Source: Brachypalpus laphriformis (Eukaryota > Arthropoda > Insecta > Diptera > Syrphidae). From it: a stretch of 64,000 nucleotides of DNA. The translations under genes and the position numbers were made by a program. A model generated the notes under the pieces. It was given only the letters and a program-made list of their open reading frames with translations. It searched no databases and was not told the origin of the DNA. Within the stretch, counting starts at the first letter, position 1. The number at the start of each line of letters is the position of its first letter. The stretch lies in assembly GCA_945910035.1 (NCBI GenBank), contig OX246753.1:64791479-64855478 (forward strand), in the 5' to 3' direction. Below are positions 34,426 to 46,192 of the stretch, piece by piece.

Positions 34426-35916
34426 AGTCACAAAATTGCTTGGAAAATCTACTGATAGTGATTGCCACTACGAATCTCAAGAAGAAAGTGTTCAAGGCTA
34501 GTTCACGACTGGTTTTCCAACTTTGGCTAAAGCCCAGTATTCAATTACAGAAGAATTTGTACCTGTGGAGGTCATTATTCCCTATGTACCAGGGTGCATT
34601 AACGATATTCCCTAGCACTTCGTTTTGAAATCTTTGGATAATGTCTGCGTCGCTCTTTTTGGTACAGCCTTATAGTTGAATACCATATGCCCATATTGGC
34701 TTCAATGATTGCTTATATGTATAATAAAAGCTTATTATAGATTGATAGTGGCTAATCCTTTCCTATCAGCCAATACATTTTTCTGTATTTTATTTCTAAT
34801 TCGTTTTTTTTTTTTTTTAACGTATTCTTTCCACCTTAGCTTAGCATCCAGGGTCATTCCAAGATATTTTGCTGTATTCGCGTACGGCACTACTTTTTGG
34901 TTCATAGTTACCGGGATATGATTTATTCTTCTGTTAGTGAAGTTTATGTGCATTAATTTGATTTCATTAAGCTTCATTCGCCATTTTACTGTCCATTTTA
35001 CCAATTCTTTCCTACCGCTAGGATTGCAGTGTCATCAGCCAAAGTTCTGTTTTCTAGCTTTGGGATGTCACCAGTGTATAGGCGGTACAGAATGGGGCCC
35101 TATACGCTACCTTGCGGAACTCCTGCATTGATTTCCGTTAGTTCTGAGTTCGAATCTTTCTGTTTTGTTTTAAAAAATCTTCCGCTGAGATATGATTCTA
35201 AGATTGCAGCATATTGTTTTGGTAGGAGGCATCTTAGTTTATGATTTAGCCGCATGCCAAACTTTGTCAAAGGCCTGAGCTATGTCGAGAAATACTTCGA
35301 AAAGTCTAGATATAACTGGTAGTATTGAAATTGGCTTCTATGCTGACGCTTCGTTCGGTGGCTTTCTGGGCTTATGGATCATTATTACTTCAGCCACTCT
35401 CCATAGGCTAGGAACATATTTCATTCTAAAAGTAACATTGATTAAACTCGTTAGTTTATTTACAGCTTTAAGCCTTTTTACAGGTAACTGCCTCAATATT
35501 TCACCAGTAATAAGGTCATAACCAGGATATTTTTTCGTGTTGATGTTATTTTTAATCTCATTTCTCACTTCGCTTGGAGTCGTAAGTCTTAGTTCTTCAC
35601 TTTCTTCCCCGAATTTTTCCACAGGCATGTATGAGTATATATTCTGCTCGACGTGTGGTTGAAATACATTTTTTAAGTATTCTGCGAATATTTTGGCTTT
35701 ATGTTCGTTACTTCTAGCCTTTTGACTGTTTTGATGGGTCGTATTTGTATAATTGGCCTTTTGGTGTTTTTCATTTCTTTCCATAGCGAATAATCAGTGG
35801 TTTTTTCTTTGGTTAATCCTCTAAGATAATCGTTGATGGAGTCTTCTTTTTATGTTCTAATTTCTCTTCTTAACTGTTGAGTAAAATTATTTAATATCGT
35901 TTTGTCTGGGGAGCTC

Positions 35917-38900
35917 TAGTTTGGGGACCTGCATTGCGATTGATCGGGAAACTACTGACTGCCCAAAACTTGGCTTGGGCCAGTAGCGCAACAATCAAGT
36001 TCGTGATGAAGTGCTTACTTTACCTCCTAGTGGTGGTCCCCGGGCAACTGTACGTATAAACCCTTATACGTATAGGCCAAAATTGTAAGTGCGGGTTGTC
36101 TAGGGCCTTGATTCTAGGCTAGGTAACGTGGGCCAGCAACCTGCGTTACTGAAACCAGCTCGCTACTGAAACCGACACTATGCCTCGGATAAGGACTGAT
36201 CACATGTTGACGACTTTTGGCTATTGTACCCGGACAAAGATAGGTTTCTGGAATGTAAAGACGCTCCTCGACTCGGGAAGAGAAGGTCCTTACAATGCCA
36301 GATTCCTCCAACTGGAAAAGGAGTTCATGCGATATAAACTGGACATTTTGGGGGTAAGTGAAGTAAGATGGTTAGAAGCGGGCGAGTACCAGTCTCCAAC
36401 GCGTAACACTGTACTACTCTATTCTGGAAGACCATCCGGAAGTCCGCGGGAATATGGAGTCGGACTACTGCTAACAACAACAGCACGCAAGGGCCTGATT
36501 TCCTGGCAGCCTCATGGTGATAGGATTTTGACGGCCAGATTCCGGACTAGAGTACGACGCGTCACCATCATACAGTGTTACGCCCCAACGAATAGTTCGT
36601 CTGAGGACGAAAAGGAGAGCTTCTACAATCTCTTAAGCGCTGTCTTTAACACAACACCAAATGGAGACATTGTCATAGTGATGGGGGATTTGAATGCCAA
36701 GGTAGGCAGCGACAACGAAGGGCTCAAGCATGTAATCGGGAAGCATGGACTAGGCAACCGCAATGACAACGGCGAAAGGTTTGTGGATTTCTGCAATGCC
36801 AACCGCCTTGTGATAGGTGGCACCATGTTTGAGCACAAGACCTGCCACAAAGTCAGCTGGGTTTCCAATGACAGGCAAGCAACCTCCAACCAAATTGACC
36901 ATTTTGCTATCAGCCGCCGCTTTAGAAGCAGTCTCCTAGACGTCAGAAACAGACGAGGGGCAGATGTGGGGATAGTACGTGATCACCATCTTATGATAGC
37001 TACTCTCCAACTACGCACGGCTGCAGTTCGAAGATCCCACGACAACACAAGAATGCCCAGGTTCAACATCGATAGACTTAGTGATCCCTCAGTGCGCCAA
37101 CAATTAAGGGAGCACTTTTCGCAAGGTGTGGAAGCAATCAGCAGCTCAATGCCCGCAACCATCCAAGACCATTGGTGTGCTGTGAAAAATGTTTTTACAT
37201 CTGGTGCTGAAAGAATTGTCGGTCGATCGCAGGGAAGACATAGGGCGTGGCTTTCCGAGGATACCTGGAGACGGATTGACGAACGAAAACAGCTAAAAGC
37301 TCGCGTTGCAGCTACCCCAGCAGCAGGGAGAAGCGAGCTAGAGTCCCTATATCGCATGAAGATGAGAGAAGTTCAGCGTAGCGTACGACGTGACAAGCGC
37401 AACTACATCAACGCGCTGGCTACAGAAGCAGAAGAAGCTGCACGGAGGTGCGACAGCAGGACTGTCTACAGAATCACGAAAGAGCTGACAGGTGGTCGCA
37501 GCTCCAGCCAATACCTAGTGAAAAGCCTAGACGGCTCCTTGCTCATTTCGGATGAGGACCAGCTCAAGAGATGGAAAGAGCATTTTGCTACGGTTTTGAA
37601 CCGTGTATTCGCTAGCGATATGCTCCCAAATCAGACTGAGATGCCCGAGGTGAGAAGTTCCCGAATACGCACCACGACTCCCAGTAAAGATGAGATCATT
37701 ACCGCGATCAAGGCACTCAAAACCAACAAGGCGGTAGGACTTGACGGTATTCCAGCAGAGCTCTTACGAGCAACGCCAACAACATCGGCTGAGCTTCTGC
37801 TTCCACTTATAGATAGAGCTTGGGAAGCTGAGAGCTTTCCTAAGTGGAAAAAGGGAATGATCGTCAAGCTTCCTAAGAAAGGAAATTTAATGGAGTGCGG
37901 AAACTGGAGGGGTATCTGCGTGCTGCCTGCTGTAGCTAAGATAATAGCTAAAATCATCCTTGAGCGAATCAAACAACATCTCGAAGACACACTCGATGCC
38001 GAACAAGCAGGTTTCCGCTCTGGATCCTCCTGTGCCGACCACATCAACACCCTGCGGATTATCATCGAACAGTGTGTTGAATATCGATCGCCACTGCACC
38101 TGCTGTTCATCGATTTTGAGAAGGCGTTCGATAGTGTCAACAGGGAGTTTATTTGGCGTGCCTTACGCAGGAGAGGCATTCCCGATAAACTAATTGCTAT
38201 TATCAAAGCTACATATGAAGGCTCCAAATGTCACGTTCTGCACAGGGGAATGTTGTCTGAGGAATTTGAGATCCAAAGTGGGGTAAGACAAGGCTGTATC
38301 CTTTCACCAATATTATTCCTATTGGTGATTAGCGATGTGCTTCATGCAGCTTTGTCGACGGGAAACGGAGGAATTCGATGGACTCTTACATCTCAACTGA
38401 AGCATCTTGACTACGCAGACGATGTATGCTTACTCTCCCACAGAATTATGGACCTCCACCAAATGACAGCAGATGTGGAGAGGGAGGCAGGTGTCGTCGG
38501 GCTGAAAATTAATACGACAAAAACTAAAATCATCAGCCTTGGAACTAACTCATCGGCTCAAATATGCATTGCTGGACAACCGGTAGAGAGAGTAGAGGAT
38601 TTCCAGTATCTTGGGAGTATTGTCTCGACCGATGGTGGAACCGAACTGGATATAGCCAACAGGATCGCCAAAGCAAAGTCCGCGTTCGGGATGTTGTCCA
38701 AAATATGGCGAAGCAATGCAATCAGTTTGAGCACCAAAATAAGACTGTTCCGCTCCAACGTTGAATCCGTGCTGCTATATGGTTGCAGCACGTGGAGAGT
38801 GACCACTACTATCACCAGAAAGCTGCAAACGTTCGTTAATAGGTGTCTGCGCAATATCTTAAGGATTTTCTGGCCCAATCGTATCTCTAACGAACACCTT

Positions 38901-39225
38901 TACGAGAGAACGGGTCAGGAACCAATAGGCACAACTATCCAACGGCGGAAGTGGCAGTGGATTGGTCACACGTTCCGAAAGGGTGACAGCTCCATAGCGA
39001 ACCATGCTATGCAATGGAACCCTCTAACTCAGGATGGCAGAAGACCTGGCGGTCCGCGGAAAACATGGCGCAGAACAGTCGAGAAGGAGGCACGGCAGTT
39101 AGGGAAAAGTTGGGGAGAACTCAGACACATTGCCAGAAACCGTACACGATGGCGCGTAGGCGTAGTAGAGGCCCTAGGACCCACAAGGGGATACAGGACA
39201 TAAGTAAAGTAAAGTAAGTAGTTTG
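35917..39225 (+). mobile_element. Full-length RTE LINE (family A) with 7-bp target duplication
   Basis: TAGTTTG at 35917-35923 and 39219-39225 bound a 3295-bp element: a 5' UTR of about 256 bp, one ORF (36180-39203) and a very short 3' end made of (TAAG)/(TAAAG) repeats, as usual for the RTE clade. Other copies are in intron 2 of the 226-aa gene (3040-4231 and 6262-6405) and at 57684-58053. The intact ORF and clean duplication suggest a fairly recent insertion. Confidence 0.88.
36180..39203 (+). CDS. RTE retrotransposon ORF: AP endonuclease plus reverse transcriptase, intact
   Basis: The 1007-aa protein would nick target DNA and prime reverse transcription of the element RNA. The N-terminal endonuclease (about residues 18-260) shows IGFWNVKTL, LGVSEVRW, CYAPTN, GDLNAKVG and NQIDHFAIS with the expected catalytic Asn, Glu, Asp and His positions. 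The reverse transcriptase (about 470-760) shows KAVGLDGIPAELL, FIDFEKAFDSV, GVRQGCILSPILF and the catalytic YADDV. The C-terminal region (about 850-1000) has the WIGHTFRKGD block and a basic PGGPRKTWRRTVEKEA stretch found in RTE-like elements. There is no RNase H and no zinc knuckle. The start is the first ATG after the 5' UTR. No stop or frameshift occurs over its full length, in contrast to every other LINE here. Confidence 0.9.
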   Translation: MPRIRTDHMLTTFGYCTRTKIGFWNVKTLLDSGREGPYNARFLQLEKEFMRYKLDILGVSEVRWLEAGEYQSPTRNTVLLYSGRPSGSPREYGVGLLLTTTARKGLISWQPHGDRILTARFRTRVRRVTIIQCYAPTNSSSEDEKESFYNLLSAVFNTTPNGDIVIVMGDLNAKVGSDNEGLKHVIGKHGLGNRNDNGERFVDFCNANRLVIGGTMFEHKTCHKVSWVSNDRQATSNQIDHFAISRRFRSSLLDVRNRRGADVGIVRDHHLMIATLQLRTAAVRRSHDNTRMPRFNIDRLSDPSVRQQLREHFSQGVEAISSSMPATIQDHWCAVKNVFTSGAERIVGRSQGRHRAWLSEDTWRRIDERKQLKARVAATPAAGRSELESLYRMKMREVQRSVRRDKRNYINALATEAEEAARRCDSRTVYRITKELTGGRSSSQYLVKSLDGSLLISDEDQLKRWKEHFATVLNRVFASDMLPNQTEMPEVRSSRIRTTTPSKDEIITAIKALKTNKAVGLDGIPAELLRATPTTSAELLLPLIDRAWEAESFPKWKKGMIVKLPKKGNLMECGNWRGICVLPAVAKIIAKIILERIKQHLEDTLDAEQAGFRSGSSCADHINTLRIIIEQCVEYRSPLHLLFIDFEKAFDSVNREFIWRALRRRGIPDKLIAIIKATYEGSKCHVLHRGMLSEEFEIQSGVRQGCILSPILFLLVISDVLHAALSTGNGGIRWTLTSQLKHLDYADDVCLLSHRIMDLHQMTADVEREAGVVGLKINTTKTKIISLGTNSSAQICIAGQPVERVEDFQYLGSIVSTDGGTELDIANRIAKAKSAFGMLSKIWRSNAISLSTKIRLFRSNVESVLLYGCSTWRVTTTITRKLQTFVNRCLRNILRIFWPNRISNEHLYERTGQEPIGTTIQRRKWQWIGHTFRKGDSSIANHAMQWNPLTQDGRRPGGPRKTWRRTVEKEARQLGKSWGELRHIARNRTRWRVGVVEALGPTRGYRT

Positions 39226-39619
39226 CTGCCATATTTTTCTCGCTCGTCTTCTGTCCGCAATAAGTTCTCTGATTTTCCTGCGATAGTTGTTCGTTGTTCT
39301 CTTTAATTTTCCTTCTAATTTCTGGTGTGTTTATCCAGGCTGATTGTTGTAAAATATATCATTAACAAATTTTTCGACTTCTGTTTCTAGCTGTTCAATG
39401 TTGTACAAAGGCACGCTCAGTTCAATCCAGTCTTCCAAAGTTTTCTTGAAACTATCCCAGTTGATGTGTTTGCTAGTTAGCCCTGGTCTGCTTTGTTTCT
39501 GAATTATATTCTCACTTAACATAAGTACGAGTAGTATTGGGGAATGATCAGAGTTTAGATAGTTGAACTCATCAATTTGAAGATAATTTGCAAATTTTAC
39601 CTGAAACAAAATAAATGTA

Positions 39620-40380
39620 CATAACTGTTAATGCAGCTTACAAAAAAAAACAAAAAACCTGCTACCTAAAACAATAGAGTGCCTTGCAGCCATTTTTGCT
39701 TTTGCATCTTGATACTTTTTCTTTTATTTGTAAAAAGTGTATGTAATCTGAACAGTTCAAGTACCAAACATATTCATTAAATTTTTCTAGTAATAATACT
39801 AAATAATGTGATCGCAAACCACATAGCAGAGTTGTAACACATTGCAATCATTTTTTAATGTATTCTTTAATGAATTCAATTTCATAATTGCATTCATTGA
39901 TTTAATTTTGAGATTTCGGAAAAATTAATCCAAACACCATTCATTTGGCATTCAAAAGATTGCATTCATTTTTCTATTATTCAATTGAAGGCAGTCATTT
40001 ATGAGTACATTAATTTTTTTCACTCATTTGCATTCCTTGCATTCGTTTGCATTATTTGCATTCATTTGCATTCTTTACATTCATTTAAATTTATTCGGTA
40101 CCAAAAGCAGGCAAATTAGGAACCAACCGAAAGAGTTTCATGTGGATAGAAGAACAGATATTGGCTAACTTTTTTTTTACTTACTGTCTTTAACTTTTTT
40201 TTCTTTTTTCTTTTAATCTGCAACGCAAAACATTCTAACCGACTAGTTCGTGCACTACCCATGGAGTACGAGTATGTATTCCGTGAAATCTGAGACTAGC
40301 CGAATTTTAAACCACTGCATCAAACATACAGAAGTACTGCAATCATCATCTTAGGTCAGAGCCTAAGATCGAGGTAATTG
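39620..40380. other. AT-rich region with ATTTGCATTC simple repeats
   Basis: Around 39960-40095 imperfect repeats of CATTTGCATTCATTTGCATT type make up a degenerate minisatellite. No coding sequence seen. Confidence 0.45.
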
Positions 40381-40384
40381 TAAT

Positions 40385-40960
40385 ACTCTTACACCGTGAC
40401 TTCGATAAGATTAAGAGATACTGTGACGACAGGAAGCTGAAAATCAACTTTTAGAAGTCGGAGACCATCTTGTTTAGAACGCCGTTGTCTGGGACCTCTT
40501 GGGACACCAGAAAGAATTGGCGAAAGTTCTCTATTGTGGGACAGCACTGGCAGCCATTTGCGAGTCGAAGTGTAGTAGGTACCTTGGGGTCTGCCTAGAT
40601 CAATATCTATATTTTAACAAACATATAGATGCTGCTCTGGCCAGAGCCAAAGTTGCTTTCGCCCTTACAAAGAGACTGTTTTATAGCGGTCAACTCGATG
40701 CGAGGGTGAAGGTAATCTGCTACATGGCCCTCATTCAACCTATGCTCTTATATGGATGTCCCATGTGGTTGGAAAATATGCGGGTGTTTGAGAGGGCTTG
40801 CCTTCGTTTGTGCAGAGCACCAGAGTCTGAGTACGTAAAATTATATCGTAATGAAGTCCTGTACAACAGGGTGGATAATTTCTTGATCAAGATGTTTCGA
40901 AGGCACATTGCAAGAGCAATGACCTCGAGGAATAGCCTGATCTTTGGGGCTTATTAGCCC
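40385..40960 (+). pseudogene. Jockey-like LINE RT C-terminal fragment
   Basis: The plus-strand frames contain RYCDDRKLKIN before 40460 and, from 40560, RYLGVCLDQYLYFNKHI and ALIQPMLLYGCPMWL, matching the post-catalytic RT and thumb region of Jockey-type LINEs. The upstream RT, the endonuclease and a start codon are missing. Confidence 0.7.
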
Positions 40961-40964
40961 AACA

Positions 40965-41690
40965 ATCTCTATCACGAGAGTGTGCGCCTTAACGGCTTTA
41001 TCCCTCCAGAAGTGTTCCTTTATCTTGATCAAAGAGGTCTGATCCATGATAAGTTAGCGGTGCCACTAATCTTCCACGTCGCCAGAACAGCTTCAGGTTC
41101 ACTACCTTTTCGGATTTGAACATTGTAACGTTTTCAATAGGACGTTTTTAGCAGCATATGGGAGCTATAGGCTTTAAAAAACTGGACTGTACTACTCGTT
41201 ATGCACACGCCCACAAGCCCTAACTCAATTACCAAGTAAAAGCTAGATTAAGTTGAGGCATAGTCCGGCTTAATATTCACGTCTTATTAAAGCATAAAGC
41301 AACAGAAATCCTGCAGAAAGCTTAGAATTTATAACACAGTTCTGTTATGTTTAGTTTATATTTGAAAAGTTATATCATAAGAAATAATAATAACACATAT
41401 AAGTAAATATGATTGCTTCTGTTCGATATTACAAGTATATATGTATTATCCTGCCACACAGCGTTGAATCATAAGATGAATTATATTAGTTGAATCGAAG
41501 GCATAAAGTTCAGAGTTTTACAACATTAAATACGTTATGTAGTGTAATTAAACCATTTTAAAATCATCTAAGCAGGAATTGACTACATGTACTCGTAGGA
41601 GAATTTCGTTGGAACAGTGTAACAGTTGGAGTTAATATTGCGTTGTATGACTCAGGCTCCCACAACAATCTGGGCATAAGGTGTATTCTC
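40965..41690. other. Unassigned intergenic sequence
   Basis: No ORF or repeat with support; it includes the 3' flank of the next gene (minus strand). Confidence 0.35.
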
Positions 41691-41692
41691 AC

Positions 41693-42323
41693 TTATTTGG
41701 CAACTTTTCGCATTTGCTTGGTCTGTGCAGACATCGCCATTTCGGCATTGTCTGCCTTATGGATCAGCATGTCCAGTTTGTCGAGATGTGAAGTCATTTT
41801 ACCCTGAATATCAAGGGATGCATTTCTCATCATTGAAACACCAGCACGATTTTGTTGTCGCTGCATTTCATCGAGATTGTCGAGGGCGTCGTTGATATCA
41901 GCAATAGCTGCAACATCTCCGGTTGTACCGCGACGGCTACTCGACGATGAGGATGAGGTTTCATCTACAGACTGTCCCCTGAACATGGTCGTGATACTCC
42001 CGCGGGCGGATTGCTTTAAACGATTGATTTTCGACTGCGTCGCTGTGAGGATGCTATTGAGTTCATCCAACTTTCCTCCAGAATTCTTAATTGCTTCATC
42101 TTGTTTATCCAATAGCTGTCACACAGAGAATTGTTGGAATTAATAGGATTAGAATCATTCTATGTGGAAAAAATTAACTTACATCAGCCGCTTGAGCCTC
42201 TGCTTCTTCTTGTTCTGCTTTCAAACGCTCTACACGGGTCTTTTCGAATTCTTCTTGGTCTGGTTTTTCAACGCCCAAAAGTTCAGCTCGCATACACTCG
42301 AATTCGTATGTACCCTCGGCCAT
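41693..42323 (-). CDS. 187-aa coiled-coil, SNARE-like protein, 2 exons
   Basis: Minus-strand exons 42323-42183 and 42115-41693 (GTAAGT donor, GTGACAG acceptor, phase 0) encode 187 aa starting MAEGTYEFECMRAELLGVEK. A charged coiled coil covers residues 25-85, a serine-rich spacer (SSSSSSSRR) lies near 105, and a second helix runs from about 115 to the end. The end, HLDKLDMLIHKADNAEMAMS, resembles the final SNARE motif of SNAP-25-type (Qc) proteins, where KAD is conserved. No membrane anchor or palmitoylation cysteine cluster is present. I do not recognise a specific name; a role in vesicle fusion is inference from the repeat pattern, and a generic coiled-coil protein is the alternative. Confidence 0.75.
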
Positions 42324-42329
42324 GATGTT

Positions 42330-43020
42330 CTTCGGAGATTTTATTATGATATTAGGCTGAGTTTCCTAGGCTTAATTCGAAATTTAATCTGATTTCTCTT
42401 AATTTTGTCAAACGGTAATTCAATTTATCAGTTATTGGCCGATATAGAGAATATGAACATTTTGACTATGAGTGTAAATTAAATTTGCAGCACGTTGCTG
42501 CATTAACTTTGTACTATGATGTTTTGGAAATATTGATTTTACAATACTCTACGTTTGTGTCGCAAGTATGAGATGTCATGTGGATGAGGGTAATCGATTT
42601 CCGTGACATGCTCATGGTTTGTTTGTTTTCGAAGATCTTTTGAATACCAATGACGTTGGTAGGGAAATATTCGAACTTAACTAGGCTTATACTCGAAGAC
42701 AAGGGTTTTGAATTCAAATACTCGGAATGAGAAAGTATCAATTCGGTAAAACTAGCCATACAAGTTAAGGTCTTACTGATTTAAAAGGAAAATGTCGTCA
42801 AGATTTTCTGAAACTTTCAGAAATGTTTTGAACTTTTTGTATGGGCTGATTGATATTCCTGAAGTATTCTTTGAAGCTATGTTTCCTGTTTCTTTTTCGT
42901 ATGAATAGAATAATATGAAATATTATTTACAACAATCAAATAAATAAATTATCTATTTGAGAATGATTAGCTGAGAAAAGCCATTTTTAATATTATTTAA
43001 AAATAACTGTTTTCACTCTC
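42330..43020. other. Upstream flank of the SNARE-like gene
   Basis: No supported feature; presumably holds the promoter of the minus-strand gene. Confidence 0.3.
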
Positions 43021-43029
43021 TCACACATA

Positions 43030-44900
43030 AGGTTTTCTAGTAGTGAATTAAACAAACGAGGAGCGGGAACTAATAAACACGTGAAAAAGATTTTTGGAGA
43101 CTGTTGTAACAGTTGCCAAGTTTCTGGTGTTAACTCGTAAATTATAGTTTTCATGAAATCTTACATCATAATACCCAGAACTTTCAACAAATATTTTTAA
43201 AACCTTACAACGGTACAAGTGCCTCGGAAGAAGCATTTCGAGATCTTTGAACAATTCGAAACTGGGTGTTCTACGATTGACTGGACACATAATGCTAATT
43301 GCATGTTTCTGCCTAATTAATAAAGGTTCTAATTTATTACAATATAAGCGCCTCCCCAACAAGAAATTCCATACTGTAGACGAACTTCAAAATAGGTAGT
43401 TGGCAGCAGATGCTGAGATGATAGAGTTGTCTAACAATCCTTTTTAGATTAGTGGGCGCATTTGAATTGTATAATCGATTATGATTGATGCTTCCAATAC
43501 CTCGAGACATCGTCTGAAATCATTCGAATGATGTACTATATCTATATACTTCTGTCGAAGCGCGCGAACCGCGAACGAACGCAAAGGAAAGGGTAAATAT
43601 CTCGAAATATCGGCTGAAATCATTCGAATGATTTGCTATACCTACATACAAAACAAAAACTCATGTTGTATCTCTCATGTCTCATGTCTCAATTCTGAAT
43701 TCGAATGATCATTCGAGATATGAGTGCTATATGCATATGAGAACACACTTCCCAAGAATCGAGATATGAGATGTGTACCCGAGTAAAATAGTACTCGATT
43801 CGGCGGGTAGTAGCAAAGCGAATGAATCAAATAACTCGAATGATTATTCGATTATAGGAATCACTTAACTACTAATGTCTCGATTCTTTAAATCATTCGA
43901 TTATGTCCATAACTAGTTTAGATATTGTTTTAAGTAGAAAGCGTGGTCCTTCCAATGAAGCTTTTGGCCCAATATAATGCCAGGTATTCAAAATTGTATA
44001 CTCGTGCAATTTTAAAGCAACTATCACTGTAACTAACAGTTTCATTAAATGTGGTAGTATCATGTGCACGAGTATCTGCTAAACTAAATCGCAAACAACT
44101 AGGTGAGTGATAATATACTGGCAAGTATTCGCATATTGCACCGTTGATATTGAATACCATAAACTTCGTTTTATTGCTAATAATCAATTAACGTATGTTG
44201 CTTGAACCATCGCCGTAGTATGTCTAAATCATTACTGACATCGGAAAATAAATCAAGGTTACTTTTATTGGAATAGAAAAAAACCGTATAGTCAGCTAAT
44301 GCTGTAAATTTGTCCTTGACAGGTTGGATGAATTACGTATATTAGAAACAAGATTGGACCCAAGACTGAACCTTGAGGAACACCTATATTTATAGAATTT
44401 TGCGAACTTAAAACATTTTTGATCTTTACTACTTGGTTCCGATTTCTTAAATAAGAAAATAAAGCCTCTGGAACCCGTGTTTAACAGTTTATTTAAGAAC
44501 AAAGTATGGTTTCACCTTCACCATATCAAAAGCCTTCGTGATATCAATAAATAAAATAGAAAAAAATTTAAGAAGTATTCAGACTATTATATGTATATTT
44601 TCCGTCAATTTTAGGCATGCTCTTTCAGTAGACCTACCGCTAAAAGAGAAATAGGACGGTAATTATTTAATAACTAGAATCAAGCTTTTTGTTGAAAGCA
44701 CTACTGCTGTTTTCAGAAGTTCAGGAAAAACACATTCTTGCACACAAAAATTAGAAAAATAAAGGATAAAACCTCAATACATAGCTTGAGATTTGACCCC
44801 AGATAAAGCAGTATAAAATAATGTGGAACAACTATTATTAGAGTCAATTTGAGTATCCATAATTGAATTATTATTTAAATTAATATTTAATTAAACAAAA
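43030..44900 (-). pseudogene. CR1/Jockey-like LINE relic with internal insertion
   Basis: On the minus strand, RT pieces are recognisable: FIDITKAFDMVKVK near 44540, a degraded YAD block (ALADYTVFFYSNKS) near 44300, FKQHTLI near 44200, FARVYNFEYLAL-like sequence at 44000, and the C-terminal LIRQKHAISIMC and LPRHLYRCKVLKIFV blocks (43362-43048). Stops are abundant. The stretch 43490-43925 is unrelated and separates the last two parts. Confidence 0.6.
43490..43925. repeat. Insertion rich in ATCATTCGAATGAT palindromes
   Basis: Repeated TCGAAATATCGGCTGAAATC / TCGAGACATCGTCTGAAATC units with the palindrome ATCATTCGAATGAT occur at about 43500 and 43610, and inverted versions (TCGATTCTTTAAATCATTCG) lie near the right end. 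It interrupts LINE sequence, so it is probably a foldback DNA element. Confidence 0.5.
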
Positions 44901-45039
44901 AGAGAAAAAAAAAAGTTGGGAAAAATCCTTATATCAATTAATTTGAATTACTATATCGCCTTCCCTTTTTCAGATGAGTACAGATGAGCCTCTAACCCAG
45001 ACAAATTTACATTGATTTTTGTGTTTGAATTTATTAGCC

Positions 45040-45400
45040 TTTTTAAATAAAGATCTGACGTAAACAGTGAGACAGTCATTGATGTAGATCTTTCTGCTGC
45101 TGATCATAGATCCCAGATAATTGAACTTTTCGCATTTGGGAAGCACCTTTCCATTCCAGACGGAATAGGCCTCAGTGGATTAGAGAATGGGTAGCACAAT
45201 TACTCGGTCTTTTTTGAACTAATGCGTTACCCATTTCCCTCCAAAGCATCCACCCATACATCAAGTGCTCGTTGCAGGGTCGTATGATCCTTACTTGTGA
45301 TGGCTCTATCAAGCAGATAGTCAAGGACTGCAATAAAGAGCAAAGGACTTAAGACGCTTCCCTGGTGCACCTGCTTCGATTGGGAACTCTTCGGTTACTC
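45040..45400 (-). pseudogene. LINE reverse transcriptase fragment
   Basis: The minus strand reads QVHQGSVLSPLLFIAVLDYLLDR followed by a region corresponding to the RT palm; QGSVLSPLLF is the RT motif before the YxDD box. The rest is decayed and the family is unclear. Confidence 0.55.
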
Positions 45401-45639
45401 AAGCGGGCTATCTTACTCTTTTCTTTGCTCCTTCGTACATGTCCAGGAATGCCAATTATGTATATCAAATCAACTGCACACTGTTTCTCTTGCTGCTCCA
45501 GTGCATTCAGCTTCATCTCTAAAATATTAACTCTCTTATTCAGAGAAGCATTACATTCCTCAAGAGTTTTAATTTTAGTTAGCGCCTCAGTATTTACTTG
45601 CTTTAGTCGGCGTAATGATCCCGCTGTTTAGCAATTGTA

Positions 45640-46190
45640 ACGTAATAGGTCGGTGTAGAGGTGTCGGCTATATCTCTGTTACGGGTTACCTGAAATATAG
45701 TTATACATAGGAGTCTAGGGTGATAACCTATGCTTTCCAGATCAGAATGGGCTATCGAAATTTTCATCTTGCTGGAAAAATCAATTTGAAAGTTTTTTTG
45801 TTGATGAAAAATTATGGTGAAACGTTTTTGGAAGAAGGGTAGGGACGTATTATAGTTTTGTGTGCAAATTATAACAGAGTCTGGCCATCATTTTGCTTTT
45901 ACTGTACGGGGCTTAATAGGAACAGTTATAATGCAGAAACTGATGGGGTTTCTGAGAAAATTTTTGTATTGGGATTTGCCAAATTTAGAAATTTTATTTC
46001 TGGGTCAGTTTTGCAGTTCTGCTTATTCGTGGAGAAATGTTTAGGCCTAACAATATGAAAATACATATATCAAGATAATAGAGATCTACATTTTGTTTAC
46101 AATGACAAAATAAGCCCGATTGTTATATCTAACAGTCTTGGTGTTTTGATATTTTGTGTCTTTGGGTTGGTTGTTGTATTTGTCAACCGT
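45640..46190. other. Unassigned sequence
   Basis: Open stretches at 45860-46060 have no recognisable similarity; nothing else seen. Confidence 0.3.
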
Positions 46191-46192
46191 TC

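Larger units (their letters stand above)
34430..39610 (-). mobile_element. Decayed Jockey-type LINE, split by an RTE insertion
   Basis: Minus-strand pieces read in order. The endonuclease end is at 39609-39331 (LNSDHSPILLVLML), then a linker at 39300-39226. After the RTE come the RT N-terminus at 35916-35338 (GYDLITGEILRQLP, SLWRVAEVIMIHKP), the RT core at about 35300-35020, a block with TAKYLGMTLDAKLRWKEYV (35004-34735) and the C-terminal LKPIWAYGIQL region to about 34430. Many stops and shifts are present. The RTE at 35924-39218 interrupts it with a TAGTTTG duplication; removing the insert joins the two Jockey halves into a continuous reading. Confidence 0.85.

Noticed and set aside
43500..43660. 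CRISPR-like spaced palindromes
   Set aside because: Only two or three imperfect units with uneven spacing, in an insect genome; better explained as a foldback transposon.
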